Positions 34,076 to 43,909 of a stretch of DNA of 64,000 nucleotides are shown here, piece after piece (the first letter of the stretch is position 1; each line of letters opens with the position of its first letter). The stretch comes from Streptomyces cyaneogriseus subsp. noncyanogenus. Lineage in GTDB: Bacteria; Actinomycetota; Actinomycetes; Streptomycetales; Streptomycetaceae. A model generated the notes under the pieces. The model searched no databases and was not told the origin of the DNA. It saw only the letters and a list, made by a program, of their open reading frames with translations. Position numbers and translations under genes: made by a program. The stretch is from contig NZ_CP010849.1 of NCBI RefSeq assembly GCF_000931445.1, forward strand, positions 1,178,001-1,242,000, read 5' to 3'.

Positions 34076-35062
34076 GTGCGCCTGCGCACCCCCCTCGCCC
34101 TGCTCGGGGCCGCCGTGCTCGTCCTCGTGGGACCGCCGCTGCTCTCCGCCGGCGGCGGCGCCGAGACCGGCACGCAGATCCCGGGCCTGCGCTTCATGGT
34201 CCCCAACACACCCGGTGGCGGCTACGACATCACGGCCCGTACGGCCGCGAAGAACGCCGAGGACGCCGGACTCACGCACAACGTCGAGGTGTTCAACCTG
34301 CCCGGTGCCGGCGGCACGGTCGGCCTGAGCCGGCTGGTGAGCGAGCACGGCAACGGCAGGCTGGCGATGTCGATGGGGCTCGGCGTCGTCGGCGCCGTCC
34401 GCTCCAACCACGCGCCGAGGACACTCGCCGACACCACCCCGATCGCCCGGCTCACCGAGGAGCAGGACGTCGTGGTCGTCGGCAAGGACTCCCCGTACCG
34501 GTCGATCGACGAGCTGATCGGCGCCTGGCGGAAGAACCCGGGCAAGCTCCCGGTGGGCGGGGGTTCCTCCCCCGGCGGTCCCGACCACCTGGCGCCGATG
34601 CTGATGGCGCGGGCCGCCGGCATCTCCCCCAAGGCGGTCAACTACATCCCCTTCGACGGCGGCGGCGAACTGCTCGCCTCGATCCTGGGCGGCAAGGTCG
34701 CCTTCGGTGTCTCCGGGGTCGGCGAGTACCTGGACCAGATCAAGGCCGGTGAGCTGCGCGTACTGGCGGTCACCGGGCCCGAGCGGGTGCCCGAGCTGAA
34801 GGACGCGCCCACGCTCAAGGAGTCCGGCTACGCCGTGGAGTTCACCAACTGGCGCGGCATCGTCGCCCCGCCCGGTCTGTCCGGTGCCGAGCGGGAGAAG
34901 CTCATCCGCCTGGCCGAGGAGCTGCACGACTCGCCCGAGTGGCGGCGGTCCCTGGAGAAGAACGGCTGGGACGACGCCTTCCTGGCCGGGGAGAGGTTCG
35001 GCGCGTTCCTGGACGCCCAGGACAAGCGCGTGGTGTCGGTACTGAAGGAGCTGGGACTGTGA
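34076..35062 (+). CDS. tctC: Tripartite tricarboxylate transporter, substrate-binding protein TctC
   Basis: This is a 328-residue exported protein. A signal sequence (LRTPLALLGAAVLVLVGP) leads a Bug/TctC-type periplasmic-binding fold: IPGLRFMVPNTPGGGYDITA at the ligand loop, VEVFNLPGAGGTVGL, and later VAFGVSGVGEYLDQIKAGEL and LAVTGPERVPEL. It captures citrate or another carboxylate outside the cell for the TctAB permease. GTG 34076 was chosen, with AGGTGG eight bases upstream. There is no lipobox Cys, so how it stays near the membrane in a Gram-positive is unclear. Its stop overlaps the tctB start. Confidence 0.88.
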   Translation: MRLRTPLALLGAAVLVLVGPPLLSAGGGAETGTQIPGLRFMVPNTPGGGYDITARTAAKNAEDAGLTHNVEVFNLPGAGGTVGLSRLVSEHGNGRLAMSMGLGVVGAVRSNHAPRTLADTTPIARLTEEQDVVVVGKDSPYRSIDELIGAWRKNPGKLPVGGGSSPGGPDHLAPMLMARAAGISPKAVNYIPFDGGGELLASILGGKVAFGVSGVGEYLDQIKAGELRVLAVTGPERVPELKDAPTLKESGYAVEFTNWRGIVAPPGLSGAEREKLIRLAEELHDSPEWRRSLEKNGWDDAFLAGERFGAFLDAQDKRVVSVLKELGL

Positions 35063-35595
35063 CGACAGGGACGGACCGTGCGCCGGAGGAGGCGGCCGGG
35101 CGGCGCGCGTGGCTGCGCGACCACTCCGAACTCGGCGTGTGCGTCCTGCTGCTGGCGCTCGGTGTGCTCGTCCTGACCGACGCGCTGACGATGGACGTCG
35201 ACATCGCCCAGCGCGGTCCGGTCGGGCCCCGGACGGTACCGGTCGCCGTCGGTGCCGGTCTGCTCGTCATCGCCGCCCTGCTGGCCGTCGACGTCCTGCG
35301 CGGCGGCCGGGGCCGGGCCGAGGGCGGGGAGGACGTCGATCTGTCGGAGCCCGCCGACTGGCGCACCGTGCTGCTGCTGTCCGGGATCTTCCTGGGCGCG
35401 GCCGTCCTCATCGAACCGGCCGGCTTCCCCGTCGCGGGCGCCCTGCTCTTCTGGGGCGCGGCCTACGCGCTCGGCAGCCGCCGCGTCGACCGCGACCCGC
35501 TGATCGCGGCCGTCCTGTCCCTGATCACCTACGCCGTCTTCGACAAGCTGCTCGGGGTGCCGCTGCCCGGCGGCCCGCTGATGGGAGTGCTGTGA
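35059..35595 (+). CDS. tctB: Tripartite tricarboxylate transporter, small membrane subunit TctB
   Basis: This is a 178-residue protein with four hydrophobic segments ([79 protein letters not shown]), the layout of TctB. It begins with GTG overlapping the tctC TGA and ends one base before the tctA ATG, so the three are one operon. Confidence 0.87.
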   Translation: MTTGTDRAPEEAAGRRAWLRDHSELGVCVLLLALGVLVLTDALTMDVDIAQRGPVGPRTVPVAVGAGLLVIAALLAVDVLRGGRGRAEGGEDVDLSEPADWRTVLLLSGIFLGAAVLIEPAGFPVAGALLFWGAAYALGSRRVDRDPLIAAVLSLITYAVFDKLLGVPLPGGPLMGVL

Positions 35596-35596
35596 C

Positions 35597-37090
35597 ATGA
35601 ACGCCCTCACCTCCCTCCTGGACGGCTTCGGCACGGCCCTCACCCCGCTCAACCTGCTGTGGGCCGCGCTCGGCGTGCTGCTCGGCACGGCGATCGGCGT
35701 CCTGCCGGGCATCGGCCCCGCGATGGCGGTCGCGCTGCTGCTGCCGGTGACGTACGGACTCGACCCGACCGGCGCGTTCATCATGTTCGCGGGCATCTAC
35801 TACGGTGCGATGTTCGGTGGTTCGACCACCTCGATCCTGCTCAACACCCCCGGTGAGAGCGCCGCCGTCGTCGCGGCCATGGAGGGCAACCCCATGGCCA
35901 AGGCGGGGCGGGGCGCCCAGGCGCTCGCGGCGGCCGCCATCGGCCACTTCGCGGGCGGCATGGTCGGCACCGTCCTGCTGGTGGCGCTGGCGCCGGCGGT
36001 CGCGGACCTGGCGGTGGACATCGGCGCGCCGGACTACTTCGCCCTCATGGTGCTGGCGTTCATCGCGGTGACGTCCGTGCTGGGCTCCTCCCGCATCCGG
36101 GGCCTGGCCTCCCTGCTGATCGGCCTCACCCTCGGCCTGGTCGGCCTGGACCGGATGACCGGGCAGCAGCGCCTGACCTTCGGCTCCCTCCAACTGGCGG
36201 ACGGCATCGACGTGGTGATCGTCGCGGTCGGTCTCTTCGCGATCGGCGAGGCCCTGTGGGTCGCCGCCCATCTGCGGCGCCGGCCGGTCGAGCCGATCCC
36301 CGTGGGCCGCCCCTGGTTGGGGCGCGGCGATCTGCGGCGGACGTGGAAGTCCTGGCTGCGCGGGCCCTTCATCGGCTTCCCGTTCGGCGCGATCCCGGCG
36401 GGCGGCGCCGAGATCCCCACCTTCCTGTCGTACGTCGTGGAGAAGCGGCTGTCGAAACACAAGGACGAGTGGGGCAAGGGCGCCATCGAGGGCGTCGCGG
36501 GCCCGGAGTCGGCGGCGTCGGCCTCGGCGGCGGGCACCCTGGTCTCCATGCTGACCCTGGGCCTGCCGACCACGGCGGTCGCGGCGGTGATGCTGGCCGC
36601 CTTCCAGCAGTACGGGATCCAGCCGGGGCCGCTGCTGTTCGAACGGGAACCCGATCTGGTGTGGGGGCTGATCGCCTCCCTCTTCGTCGGCATGGTGCTG
36701 CTGCTCGCGCTGAACCTGCCGCTCGCGCCCCTGTGGGCCAAGCTGCTGCGCATCCCGCGCCCCTACCTCTACGCGGGGATCCTCTTCTTCGCGGCCGTGG
36801 GCGCCTACGCGGTCGGCGGAGAGGCCGTCGATCTGGTGATCCTGCTGGTCATCGGCCTGATCGGCTTCGGCATGCGGCGCTACGGCCTGCCGGTTCTGCC
36901 CGCCGTCATCGGCGTCATCCTCGGCCCGGGCGCGGAGCAGCAGTTGCGGCGCGCCCTGCAAATCAGCGACGGCAGCGTCACGGGCCTGGTCGACACGCCG
37001 TTCTCGGTGACGGTGTACGCGGTGATCGCACTGCTGCTGGCATGGCCGCTGGTGAAGCGGGTGGTGCGACGCGGACGGACCGACGCCTGA
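35597..37090 (+). CDS. tctA: Tripartite tricarboxylate transporter, large membrane subunit TctA
   Basis: This is a 497-residue permease with about 11-12 transmembrane helices. It carries the family motifs [20 protein letters not shown] and [20 protein letters not shown] near the N-terminus and the repeat-related [20 protein letters not shown] in the middle. It moves the carboxylate across the membrane, driven by an ion gradient, after delivery by TctC. It is the last gene of the operon and is followed by a GC-rich repeat region. Confidence 0.9.
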   Translation: MNALTSLLDGFGTALTPLNLLWAALGVLLGTAIGVLPGIGPAMAVALLLPVTYGLDPTGAFIMFAGIYYGAMFGGSTTSILLNTPGESAAVVAAMEGNPMAKAGRGAQALAAAAIGHFAGGMVGTVLLVALAPAVADLAVDIGAPDYFALMVLAFIAVTSVLGSSRIRGLASLLIGLTLGLVGLDRMTGQQRLTFGSLQLADGIDVVIVAVGLFAIGEALWVAAHLRRRPVEPIPVGRPWLGRGDLRRTWKSWLRGPFIGFPFGAIPAGGAEIPTFLSYVVEKRLSKHKDEWGKGAIEGVAGPESAASASAAGTLVSMLTLGLPTTAVAAVMLAAFQQYGIQPGPLLFEREPDLVWGLIASLFVGMVLLLALNLPLAPLWAKLLRIPRPYLYAGILFFAAVGAYAVGGEAVDLVILLVIGLIGFGMRRYGLPVLPAVIGVILGPGAEQQLRRALQISDGSVTGLVDTPFSVTVYAVIALLLAWPLVKRVVRRGRTDA

Positions 37091-37342
37091 CGCCCCTGCC
37101 ACCTGGAGCCGGCCGGGGCAGGTCCAGCCGGGCGAGGGGGCGGAGGAGGGCCGGGGGCGGGCCGGGGGCGGGCCGGGACGGACCGGGGGGCCGAAGCGGA
37201 CGGGGGCGGGCTGAGGCGAGCCGGGCCGCGGCGCCGCGGCCCGGCACCCCGGCCCGGGTTCGCACGGCGGAGCCGCACCGCCCCTGGACGCTCTCGGCTC
37301 CCCGAGCCGCCTAGCCTTTCCCGGCTCCCCGGGGATTCCGAG
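37091..37342. repeat. G-rich imperfect tandem repeat at the left edge of the accessory island
   Basis: At about 37140-37215 the unit GGGCCGGGGGC recurs several times with variations. It lies between the tctA stop and the HIRAN gene stop. It may be a terminator or a slippage-prone tract. No gene is seen. Confidence 0.45.
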
Positions 37343-38575
37343 TCAGGCTTCCTGAGCTAACTGGGCTTCGAGGAAGGCGGCGTCCCGGAAGGCCCGCAGC
37401 GCCTGCTTCCGGCTGACGGCCAGCCGGTTCAGGACCTCTTCCTTCACCAGCCCCGCGGCCCGCAGTTCCGCGCACCGCCGCGCCAGCTCCAGCCGCTCGG
37501 GCTGGTCGTGGGGGGTCTCGTAGAAGAGCCCGTCCTTCAGCAGTTCGTCGACGGTGTCGGCGGACCGGCCCATGGCCCGGGCGATCTGTGCCCGGGCCAG
37601 CCCCGACCTCTTGAGGCCGACGGCCCGCGCCGCGTCACGACGGCGATCGGTCTGCAGGTCCGCCGCCCGCCGGGCGGTGATCCCGGCGGCCTGGCGAGCC
37701 CGGGCCAGGGCGTTCTCCGCCTGCTTGGGGGTCAGGCCGAGTACGGCGGCGACGTCCGAGACGCTCCGGCCCTCGCCTTGCAACCGCAGCGCCCGTTCGT
37801 CCTGCTGCCGGCGCAGCAAAAGCGCCTGCTCGCGTTCCCGCTCCCGCCTTCTGCCGATCTCGGCCCTGAACTCGCCGAGCAGAGCGGCCTTGACGGAACG
37901 GGCCCGGCGCAGGCGTTCCCGCTCCCGACCGCTCTCCTCGCGCATCCGCTCGCGGACGAAGTAGCCGTACCAGAACGGCATCCGCTCCGTCAGGTCCCCC
38001 TCGCCCGGCGCTCCCCACCTGAACAGGGGGTGCCGCGCACGTCTCTTCCACATCGCCTTCAGGACGGACTCGTCGGGGCTGTAACCCCCGTCCTCGCACA
38101 GCAGGAGGCGCTGCCGCGCGTCCAGTTCGGCCATGGCCGCCTGCCATCCGGCCCGCAGCCCCGCCGCCTCCGCCAGGGCAAGCAGGGATTCCCAGTCCCA
38201 GGCGGGCACGGTGAGACCGACGCTGCCCGCTTCGCCGTCCCCCCAGCGGTTCGTCTCCGCCCTGACGTACAGCGCGTAACCGGCCGCGTTCCACGCCCGT
38301 ACGACGTCGTGCCACATCTTCGCCGAGGTCGCGGGCAGGTAGCCGGCCCGCCGCCCGTCCAGGTCGAGAGCGACCGCCCGCGCGTCCCACGGGTTGTGCG
38401 GCTCGGGCACCAGCTCGGCCTCGACCGTCCGGCCCGCGCCGAATCCGCTCAGCGACTCCTGGTGGTGCCAGGTTCCCGAGGCGTAGTACTCCCCGGTGGC
38501 CCGGCAGTAGTCGTCGAGCAGTACGCGCCCGGCGGGCCTGACGTACTCTCCCGGCCGACGGGTATGGCTTCCCAC
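37343..38575 (-). CDS. HIRAN-domain protein with Arg-rich helical and HTH-type C-terminal part
   Basis: This is a 410-residue protein. Residues 35-95 match a HIRAN domain (VEAELVPEPHNPWDARAVAL, then GRRAGYLPATSAKMW), a fold that binds single-stranded or damaged DNA ends and is often tied to helicases. Residues 215-290 form a highly charged Arg/Glu helix (ERERLRRARSVKAALLGEFR), probably a coiled coil. Residues 275-400 contain three helix-turn-helix-like stretches (RSVSDVAAVLGLTPKQAENA; GLARAQIARAMGRSADTVDE; GLVKEEVLNRLAVSRKQAL). GTG 38575 was chosen with GGAGGAG upstream; the longer frame looks non-coding. It stands divergent from the Trypco1 operon. A DNA-damage or defence role is inference. 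Confidence 0.7.
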   Translation of the reverse strand: MGSHTRRPGEYVRPAGRVLLDDYCRATGEYYASGTWHHQESLSGFGAGRTVEAELVPEPHNPWDARAVALDLDGRRAGYLPATSAKMWHDVVRAWNAAGYALYVRAETNRWGDGEAGSVGLTVPAWDWESLLALAEAAGLRAGWQAAMAELDARQRLLLCEDGGYSPDESVLKAMWKRRARHPLFRWGAPGEGDLTERMPFWYGYFVRERMREESGRERERLRRARSVKAALLGEFRAEIGRRREREREQALLLRRQQDERALRLQGEGRSVSDVAAVLGLTPKQAENALARARQAAGITARRAADLQTDRRRDAARAVGLKRSGLARAQIARAMGRSADTVDELLKDGLFYETPHDQPERLELARRCAELRAAGLVKEEVLNRLAVSRKQALRAFRDAAFLEAQLAQEA

Positions 38576-39114
38576 GGCGCCCCGCTCCTCCCCACACGTC
38601 TCACACACCGCTCGAACCCGACTGCCGCCGAGCCCCAAGGGATGCCCCGCCCGGCGAAACAAGAGCCGACAAACGCCTCCGACCTGCGGTATCGCGGTGA
38701 TCATACGCCCGGCCGCCATCCTCCGGTCCCGCCCGCGGGCGGGGGCACGGCGCCGGTCCCCCGCCACCCGAGCGCGCGGCCGGAAGGTGTACCTCGTTGC
38801 CGACTGGATCGCCCGCTTCGGCCCGTGGCCAGAGGCCATCGCCTCCCTTATCCGCGGCGTGGCACCCGAAGAATTGCCCACCTGAATATCCCACAGCGAA
38901 ATTCACGCGCCCGAATCGCCCCTGAGCGGTCCCCGATCCGCCCCGGAGATGACAGCGTCGGCAGCACGAGCGCTCAGGTGGAAGCGGCTCCTGCTACGAC
39001 CTGCCGTACTGCTGCCGGGCGAGTCCCCGCGCCGTCCCCGGCGACAACTCAACTGCTCGTCCGCAACGGCCGGTTGGCTCTAAGCTGTGATCTCACTCTG
39101 AAGTGGGGGCCGCG
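38576..39114. other. 539-bp divergent intergenic region of the accessory island
   Basis: Separates the HIRAN gene from the Trypco1 operon and must carry both promoters. It is less GC-rich than the core genes in places (for example 38880-38915). Short frames here show no recognisable protein. No clear operator was seen. Confidence 0.5.
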
Positions 39115-39426
39115 ATGGCACATCAGGTGGTGTCGTACGCGCTGGACGACGAAACGGTCGTCCGGTTCGAGATCGAGCCGACGGACCAGTTCCACCAGGT
39201 GGGCGCCGGGGAGATCGTGGGCCAGGTCCGCGAAGCCGTACGCCCCGCCGTGGAGGCCGCCCGGGCGGTACTCGACCAGGCGGTGGCACTCCACCCCGCG
39301 GAGGTCCAGGTGACGTTCGGTGTCAAGGTCAGCGGGACGGCCAACTGGCTGGTCGCCAAGGCCTCGACGGACGCGAACTTCGAGGTGTCGCTGGTGTGGC
39401 GGTCTGCGGCGGCGGACGGGGCCTGA
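39115..39426 (+). CDS. Trypco1-domain protein (trypsin-co-occurring domain)
   Basis: This is a 103-residue protein predicted to be beta-rich with one long helix. It resembles the Trypco1 family (DETVVRFEIEPTDQFHQVGA; VQVTFGVKVSGTANWLVAKA; NFEVSLVWR), a domain defined by its repeated occurrence beside trypsin-like protease genes in bacterial conflict systems. Its role is proposed to be partner, substrate or regulator of the protease. ATG 39115 was chosen over GTG 39103 because the family similarity begins there. It ends six bases before the protease-NTPase gene, so they are translated together. Confidence 0.75.
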   Translation: MAHQVVSYALDDETVVRFEIEPTDQFHQVGAGEIVGQVREAVRPAVEAARAVLDQAVALHPAEVQVTFGVKVSGTANWLVAKASTDANFEVSLVWRSAAADGA

Positions 39427-39432
39427 GCCTCG

Positions 39433-42400
39433 ATGAACGCCGCTGCCGGCTCGGGCCCGCGCCCGGGCACCGATGCCTGGGTGGCCGCGGCGCACGGCAC
39501 GGAGCACGACGAGAAGGCGCTGGGCTCCGGCTTCCTCATCGATGAACACCGGGTACTGACGTGCGCGCATGTCGCCTGCCCGACGTGGGAGAAGACGCGT
39601 GAGCTGTGGGTGGCGTTCCCCAAGTCGGACCAGTTCATGGACCGGCGCTTCCGGGTACGGGAGGTGTTCGCGCCGGAGGCCCCGGCGAAGCGCCGTGCGC
39701 AGGACGTGGCCGTCCTCGTACTCGCGGAGCCGGTCTCCGGTGAGCCTGCGGCGCGGTTGCGGCGGCCGACGCCGTCCGCACTCGTGGGCGAGCCATGGTG
39801 GGCCTTCGGGTTCCCCGACGGCGATCTGTTCGGCAATTCGTCGGACGGGACGGTCGGCGAGTCGCTCGCCTACGGGTGGGTGCGGCTCGACACGGCCTCG
39901 CGCTATCCCGTCAGACCCGGTTACAGCGGCGCCGCCTTGTGGTCACCGACGTACCAGTCGGTCGTGGGCCTGGTCGGGCAGGCCAGTGGTTCGGGCGACG
40001 CCCGGGCCTTGACGCTCCATCAAGCCGACAAGTGGCTGCCCGACCAGAAGATCGCGCTGCTCACCGACTGGTCGGCCGAGGCGGCGGGCGAAACAGCGCT
40101 CGCGGCGTGGGGCTGGACCCTGGACGACGACCCGGAAGCCAGCCGGCACTGGAAGCCGCGTGCCCGCGGCGTGAGTACGGACGCCGAACAGGGCTTCCGG
40201 TTCCGGGGCCGTACCGCCGCTCTCACCGAGATCATCGGCTGGATGACCTCCGCGGCCGCGCCGCGCAAAGTACTGCTGGTGACCGGGTCGCCCGGCGTGG
40301 GCAAGTCCGCGGTGCTCGGACGGGTGGTCACCTCGGCGGATCCCGGTATCGCCGCGCTGCTCCCGGCGGACGACGACGCCCTGCGCGCGCCCCTCGGCTC
40401 GGTCTCCTGCGCCGTGCACGCCAAGGGCAAGACCGCTCTGGAGGTGGCCAAGGAGATCGCCACCGCGGCCTCGGCCGCGCCACCCGAGCGCGCCGGCGAC
40501 CTGGCCTCCGTGCTGCGGACCACTCTGTCCGAGCGGCCCGCTTCCGCGGACAGGCCGTTCGTCGTGGTCATCGACGCCCTCGACGAGGCCACCAGCGCGC
40601 AGCAGGCCCGCCTGATCGCACGGCACATCGCCCTCCCTCTGGCGGAGACCTGCGCGGATCTCAACGTCAGGGTGCTGGTCGGCAGCCGCCGCGGAGACGA
40701 TGCCGGCAGTCTGCTCGACTCGTTCGGCACAGCGGCCCGCGTCATCGACCTCGACGCGCCCGAGTTCTTCGCGGCGGCGGACCTCACCGCGTACACGATG
40801 GCCACGCTCCGGCTCCTGGGCGACGAGCGGCCCGACAACCCTTACGGCGACGAGCACACCGCGCGCCCGGTCGCTGCTCGTATAACTTCGTATAATGTAT
40901 GCTATACGAAGTTATTACGAGACGATGCCGGCAGTCTGCTCGACTCGTTCGGCACAGCGGCCCGCGTCATCGACCTCGACGCGCCCGAGTTCTTCGCCGC
41001 GGCGGACCTCACCGCGTACACGATGGCCACGCTCCGGCTCCTGGGCGACGAGCGGCCCGACAACCCTTACGGCGACGAGCACACCGCGCGCCCGGTCGCT
41101 GCCCGCATCGCCGAACTGGCCGACGCCAATTTCCTCGTGGCCGGGCTCACCGCGCGCGGTCACGGCCTGCACGACACTCACGCGGTCGCGCCCGCCGACA
41201 TCGCCTTCACCCCGACGGTCGCCGCGGCACTGCAGGACTACCTCGCACGGCTGCCCGCCGTCGACGGCGCTCCGGCGGCCGATGCCCTGAGCGTCCTGGC
41301 CTACGCCGAGGCACCGGGGCTCCCGCTGCCGCTGTGGAGCGCCGCGGTGGAACGGCTCACGGGCCATCACCTCACCGAGGAGCGGCTCCGGACCCTGGCG
41401 CGCTCGTCAGCCGCGAACTTCCTCGTCGAGACCGGCGTCAACGACCAGAACGCAGGTGTGTTCCGGCTCTTCCACCAGGCCCTCAACGACGCGCTGCGGA
41501 AGAACCGCGCCCGGCTCGGGTCGAACGTGACCGACGAACGCGCCCTCACGCGTTGCTTCATCGCCTACGGCCGACGGCTCGGCTGGGACCGTGCGCCGGT
41601 GTACCTGCTGCGCTCGCTGCCCCGGCACGCCGTCGGCGGGCGTGTCATCGACGAGCTGCTCGCGGAGGCGGAGTACGCGCTCCACGCGGATCTGCGGCGC
41701 CTCATCCCGGCGAGCGGTGCGGCGCTCTGCGGGGCGGCCGGCGAACGCGCCCAGGTCCTTCGCCGTACGCCGCAGGCCATCGACCGCGAACCGGCCCGGC
41801 GTGCGGCCCTCTTCAGCGTGACCGAGACACAGGAAGGGTTCGATCAGGTCTACGGGACCCTGGCGGCTGAAGGGCCGTACCGAGCCGAGTGGGCGGCAGT
41901 CGCCCCACGCGCCGAAGAGGCCGTCCTGGAGGGCCACAGCGCCGAGATCCGATCCGTGTGCTCCCTCGGCCCCGCGTCCCACACCCTGCTCGCCAGCGCC
42001 TCCGGCGACGGGACCGTGCGGCTGTGGGACCCGGTCACCGCCCGTACGGTGCGACGCCTCACTCCCCGGTTCGGCCGCATCAGGGCGATGTGCGGCCTGA
42101 TCGTCGACGGGCAGACGTACCTCGCTCTCGCCGCGGACAGCGACGTCTGGCTGTGGAACGAATCCCGGCAGCGCGCCGCGGGGCACCTGACCGGCCACCT
42201 CAGCTCGATTCGCGACATCTGCGCGTTCGACACGGCCGACGGCCCGCGCCTCGCGACCGCCGGCGCGGACGGCACGGTCCGTGTCTGGGATCCCGCCACC
42301 GGGGAGTGCGCCCTGGTCCTTTCGGGACACGGCGGCTGGGTCGAGAGTGTGTGCGCGGTGGCGATCGCCGGCGAAACCCTCCTGGCGTCGGGCGGGGACG

Positions 42401-43824
42401 AACAGGACAGCTCCATCATTCTGTGGCGTCCCGGCACCGGCGAGCGCGTCCGTGTCCTCGAGGGGCACGAAGGTTCCATCGTCGCCCTGTGCACCGTGAA
42501 GGTGGCCCGGCAGAACCTGCTGGCGAGTCTGGGCGCGGACCGGACCGTGCGGCTGTGGGAGCCGGCCGGCGGCTGGTGCGTGGGCACCCTCCCCGGCGAG
42601 GACCTGGCCTTCACGCTGCGCACCGTCACGACCGAGGGGCGCTCGCTGCTCGCCGGCACGAGTGGCGATCTGGTCCGGCTGCTGGACCCCGAGACCGGCC
42701 GGATCGCCATCACCCTTCAAGGTCACTCCGACTCCGTGGACTCCCTCTGCGTCCTGCGCGTCAACGGTCGGGATCTGCTCGCCAGTGGCGGCGCCGACCA
42801 CACCGTGCGGCTGTGGGACCCGGCGGCGCCGCGCGCCGGCCGGGTGAGCGCGGTCCGCGCCCTCTCCCCCGTATACAGCGGCGAGGGTGTGCTGGTGGCC
42901 GCCGGAGGCGATGACGGCGTCACCGAGCTTCGCGATCCCGCCTCCGGCACCGTGGTCGGCACGGTGCAGGGCAACCACGACTGGGTGCGTGCCCTGTGTT
43001 CCCTGCGCCACCTCGACCGGCCGTACCTCGCCGGCTGCGGTGACGACGGAGAGACGTGGCTGTGGAGCCCCGGGGACACCTCGCCCCGGTCCCGGCGCCG
43101 GGGCACCAGACCCGCTTACACCATGTGCTCCGTGCACGTGGACGACCGGACACTCCTGGCTGTGGGCCACACCGACGGCAGCGCATGGCTGTGGGACCCG
43201 CTCACCAGCGAGACCGCGCGCTTCTCCCGCTTCCACAGCGGGATCTACGCCATGTGCCGTGTGGAACTCGCCGGCCGGCCGTACGTCGCCACGGCCACGG
43301 ACGGGCTGGACGGCGCGGTCTGGCTGTGGGACGTGGTCTCCGGTCAGCACCACAGGTTGGTCGCGGCGAGCGAGACTTTCGCGATGTGCACGCTGCCCGT
43401 GGCCGGACGGACCGCTCTCGCCACCGCGCACGCGCACGGAGCGGTGCGCTTGTGGGACGCCGAGCGGGGCGAACTCGTCGGGGAGCTCTCCGGCCACACG
43501 GGCGCGGTCAACGCGGTGAGCGTGGTCGGTGAGGGCGGGCCCCTCCTCGCCACCGCCGGCAGTGACCGGACCGTGCGTCTGTGGGACGTGACGGCCCGAG
43601 CGCTGGTCGAGGAGATTCCCGTACATCATCCCGCGCTCGCCGTCACCTGGGTGGCACAGCGTCTGATCGTCGGCCTCGACCACGGGCTCCTGGCCCTGTC
43701 GCTGGGCGACGTGAGCCGTTGCAGCGGACGGAGCGAGCGCGAGGCGCGAGGAGGCGCACATGGCCGGTCCGTCGCTGCGGAACGTGCCGACGACCACCGG
43801 ATCCGCTCGGAGTCGGCAGGATAG
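39433..43824 (+). CDS. Trypsin-like protease / STAND-type NTPase / WD40 protein (contains a 75-codon linker artefact)
   Basis: As assembled, 1463 residues; without the artefact (40695-40919) 1388. Residues 1-210 form a trypsin-like serine protease with His46 (LTCAHVACP), Asp91 (AQDVAVLVL) and Ser165 (RPGYSGAALW). Residues 260-480 start an NTPase with Walker A VTGSPGVGKSAVLGR (Lys291) and Walker B FVVVIDALDEAT (Asp381). A helical region follows, then from about residue 830 some 13-14 WD40 blades (VRLWDPVTART, VRVWDPATGEC, VRLWDVTARAL), enough for two propellers. The layout is effector, switch, sensor: ligand binding by the propellers would drive NTP-dependent assembly and protease activation. 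Residues 483-496 ([12 protein letters not shown]) are linker translation, not protein. Confidence 0.85.
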   Translation: MNAAAGSGPRPGTDAWVAAAHGTEHDEKALGSGFLIDEHRVLTCAHVACPTWEKTRELWVAFPKSDQFMDRRFRVREVFAPEAPAKRRAQDVAVLVLAEPVSGEPAARLRRPTPSALVGEPWWAFGFPDGDLFGNSSDGTVGESLAYGWVRLDTASRYPVRPGYSGAALWSPTYQSVVGLVGQASGSGDARALTLHQADKWLPDQKIALLTDWSAEAAGETALAAWGWTLDDDPEASRHWKPRARGVSTDAEQGFRFRGRTAALTEIIGWMTSAAAPRKVLLVTGSPGVGKSAVLGRVVTSADPGIAALLPADDDALRAPLGSVSCAVHAKGKTALEVAKEIATAASAAPPERAGDLASVLRTTLSERPASADRPFVVVIDALDEATSAQQARLIARHIALPLAETCADLNVRVLVGSRRGDDAGSLLDSFGTAARVIDLDAPEFFAAADLTAYTMATLRLLGDERPDNPYGDEHTARPVAARITSYNVCYTKLLRDDAGSLLDSFGTAARVIDLDAPEFFAAADLTAYTMATLRLLGDERPDNPYGDEHTARPVAARIAELADANFLVAGLTARGHGLHDTHAVAPADIAFTPTVAAALQDYLARLPAVDGAPAADALSVLAYAEAPGLPLPLWSAAVERLTGHHLTEERLRTLARSSAANFLVETGVNDQNAGVFRLFHQALNDALRKNRARLGSNVTDERALTRCFIAYGRRLGWDRAPVYLLRSLPRHAVGGRVIDELLAEAEYALHADLRRLIPASGAALCGAAGERAQVLRRTPQAIDREPARRAALFSVTETQEGFDQVYGTLAAEGPYRAEWAAVAPRAEEAVLEGHSAEIRSVCSLGPASHTLLASASGDGTVRLWDPVTARTVRRLTPRFGRIRAMCGLIVDGQTYLALAADSDVWLWNESRQRAAGHLTGHLSSIRDICAFDTADGPRLATAGADGTVRVWDPATGECALVLSGHGGWVESVCAVAIAGETLLASGGDEQDSSIILWRPGTGERVRVLEGHEGSIVALCTVKVARQNLLASLGADRTVRLWEPAGGWCVGTLPGEDLAFTLRTVTTEGRSLLAGTSGDLVRLLDPETGRIAITLQGHSDSVDSLCVLRVNGRDLLASGGADHTVRLWDPAAPRAGRVSAVRALSPVYSGEGVLVAAGGDDGVTELRDPASGTVVGTVQGNHDWVRALCSLRHLDRPYLAGCGDDGETWLWSPGDTSPRSRRRGTRPAYTMCSVHVDDRTLLAVGHTDGSAWLWDPLTSETARFSRFHSGIYAMCRVELAGRPYVATATDGLDGAVWLWDVVSGQHHRLVAASETFAMCTLPVAGRTALATAHAHGAVRLWDAERGELVGELSGHTGAVNAVSVVGEGGPLLATAGSDRTVRLWDVTARALVEEIPVHHPALAVTWVAQRLIVGLDHGLLALSLGDVSRCSGRSEREARGGAHGRSVAAERADDHRIRSESAG
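40695..40877. repeat. Left copy of a 183-bp duplication in the NTPase gene (artefact)
   Basis: Identical to 40920-41102 except for one silent G/C change, at an offset of 225 bases. It ends exactly where the linker begins. The duplicated peptide begins DDAGSLLDSFGTAARVID. Confidence 0.88.
40878..40919 (+). other. Untrimmed 454 Titanium mate-pair linker, opposite orientation, containing a perfect loxP site
   Basis: A 42-bp block, the exact reverse complement of 3295-3336: ATAACTTCGTATA, spacer ATGTATGC, TATACGAAGTTAT, with TCGT before and TACG after. Because linker plus duplicate equals 225 bp, the reading frame survives and the insertion is easily mistaken for protein. Confidence 0.93.
40920..41102. 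repeat. Right copy of the 183-bp duplication in the NTPase gene
   Basis: Continues without a break into the rest of the NTPase domain (ARPVAARIAELADANFLVAG). One of the two copies should be removed together with the linker. Confidence 0.88.
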
Positions 43825-43909
43825 AATGATCCCTTCCTCCACTCCGCTCCGTGCTGCTGAGCCGAAGCACCGGCAGGAGTCGTGAGGTCAGGTCGCACGT
43901 CACGACTAG

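Noticed and set aside
3295..40919. Two loxP sites in opposite orientation 37.6 kb apart, as in an engineered or Cre-invertible segment
   Set aside because: Both have identical extra bases outside loxP that match a sequencing linker, and each is flanked by a duplicate of local host sequence. Neither plasmid backbone nor marker DNA is present, and both interrupted genes become normal when linker and duplicate are removed.
40873..40935. Novel internal repeat or hydrophobic insert ([10 protein letters not shown]) in the NTPase protein
   Set aside because: It is the translation of the linker, and the repeated peptide beside it is the duplicated read.
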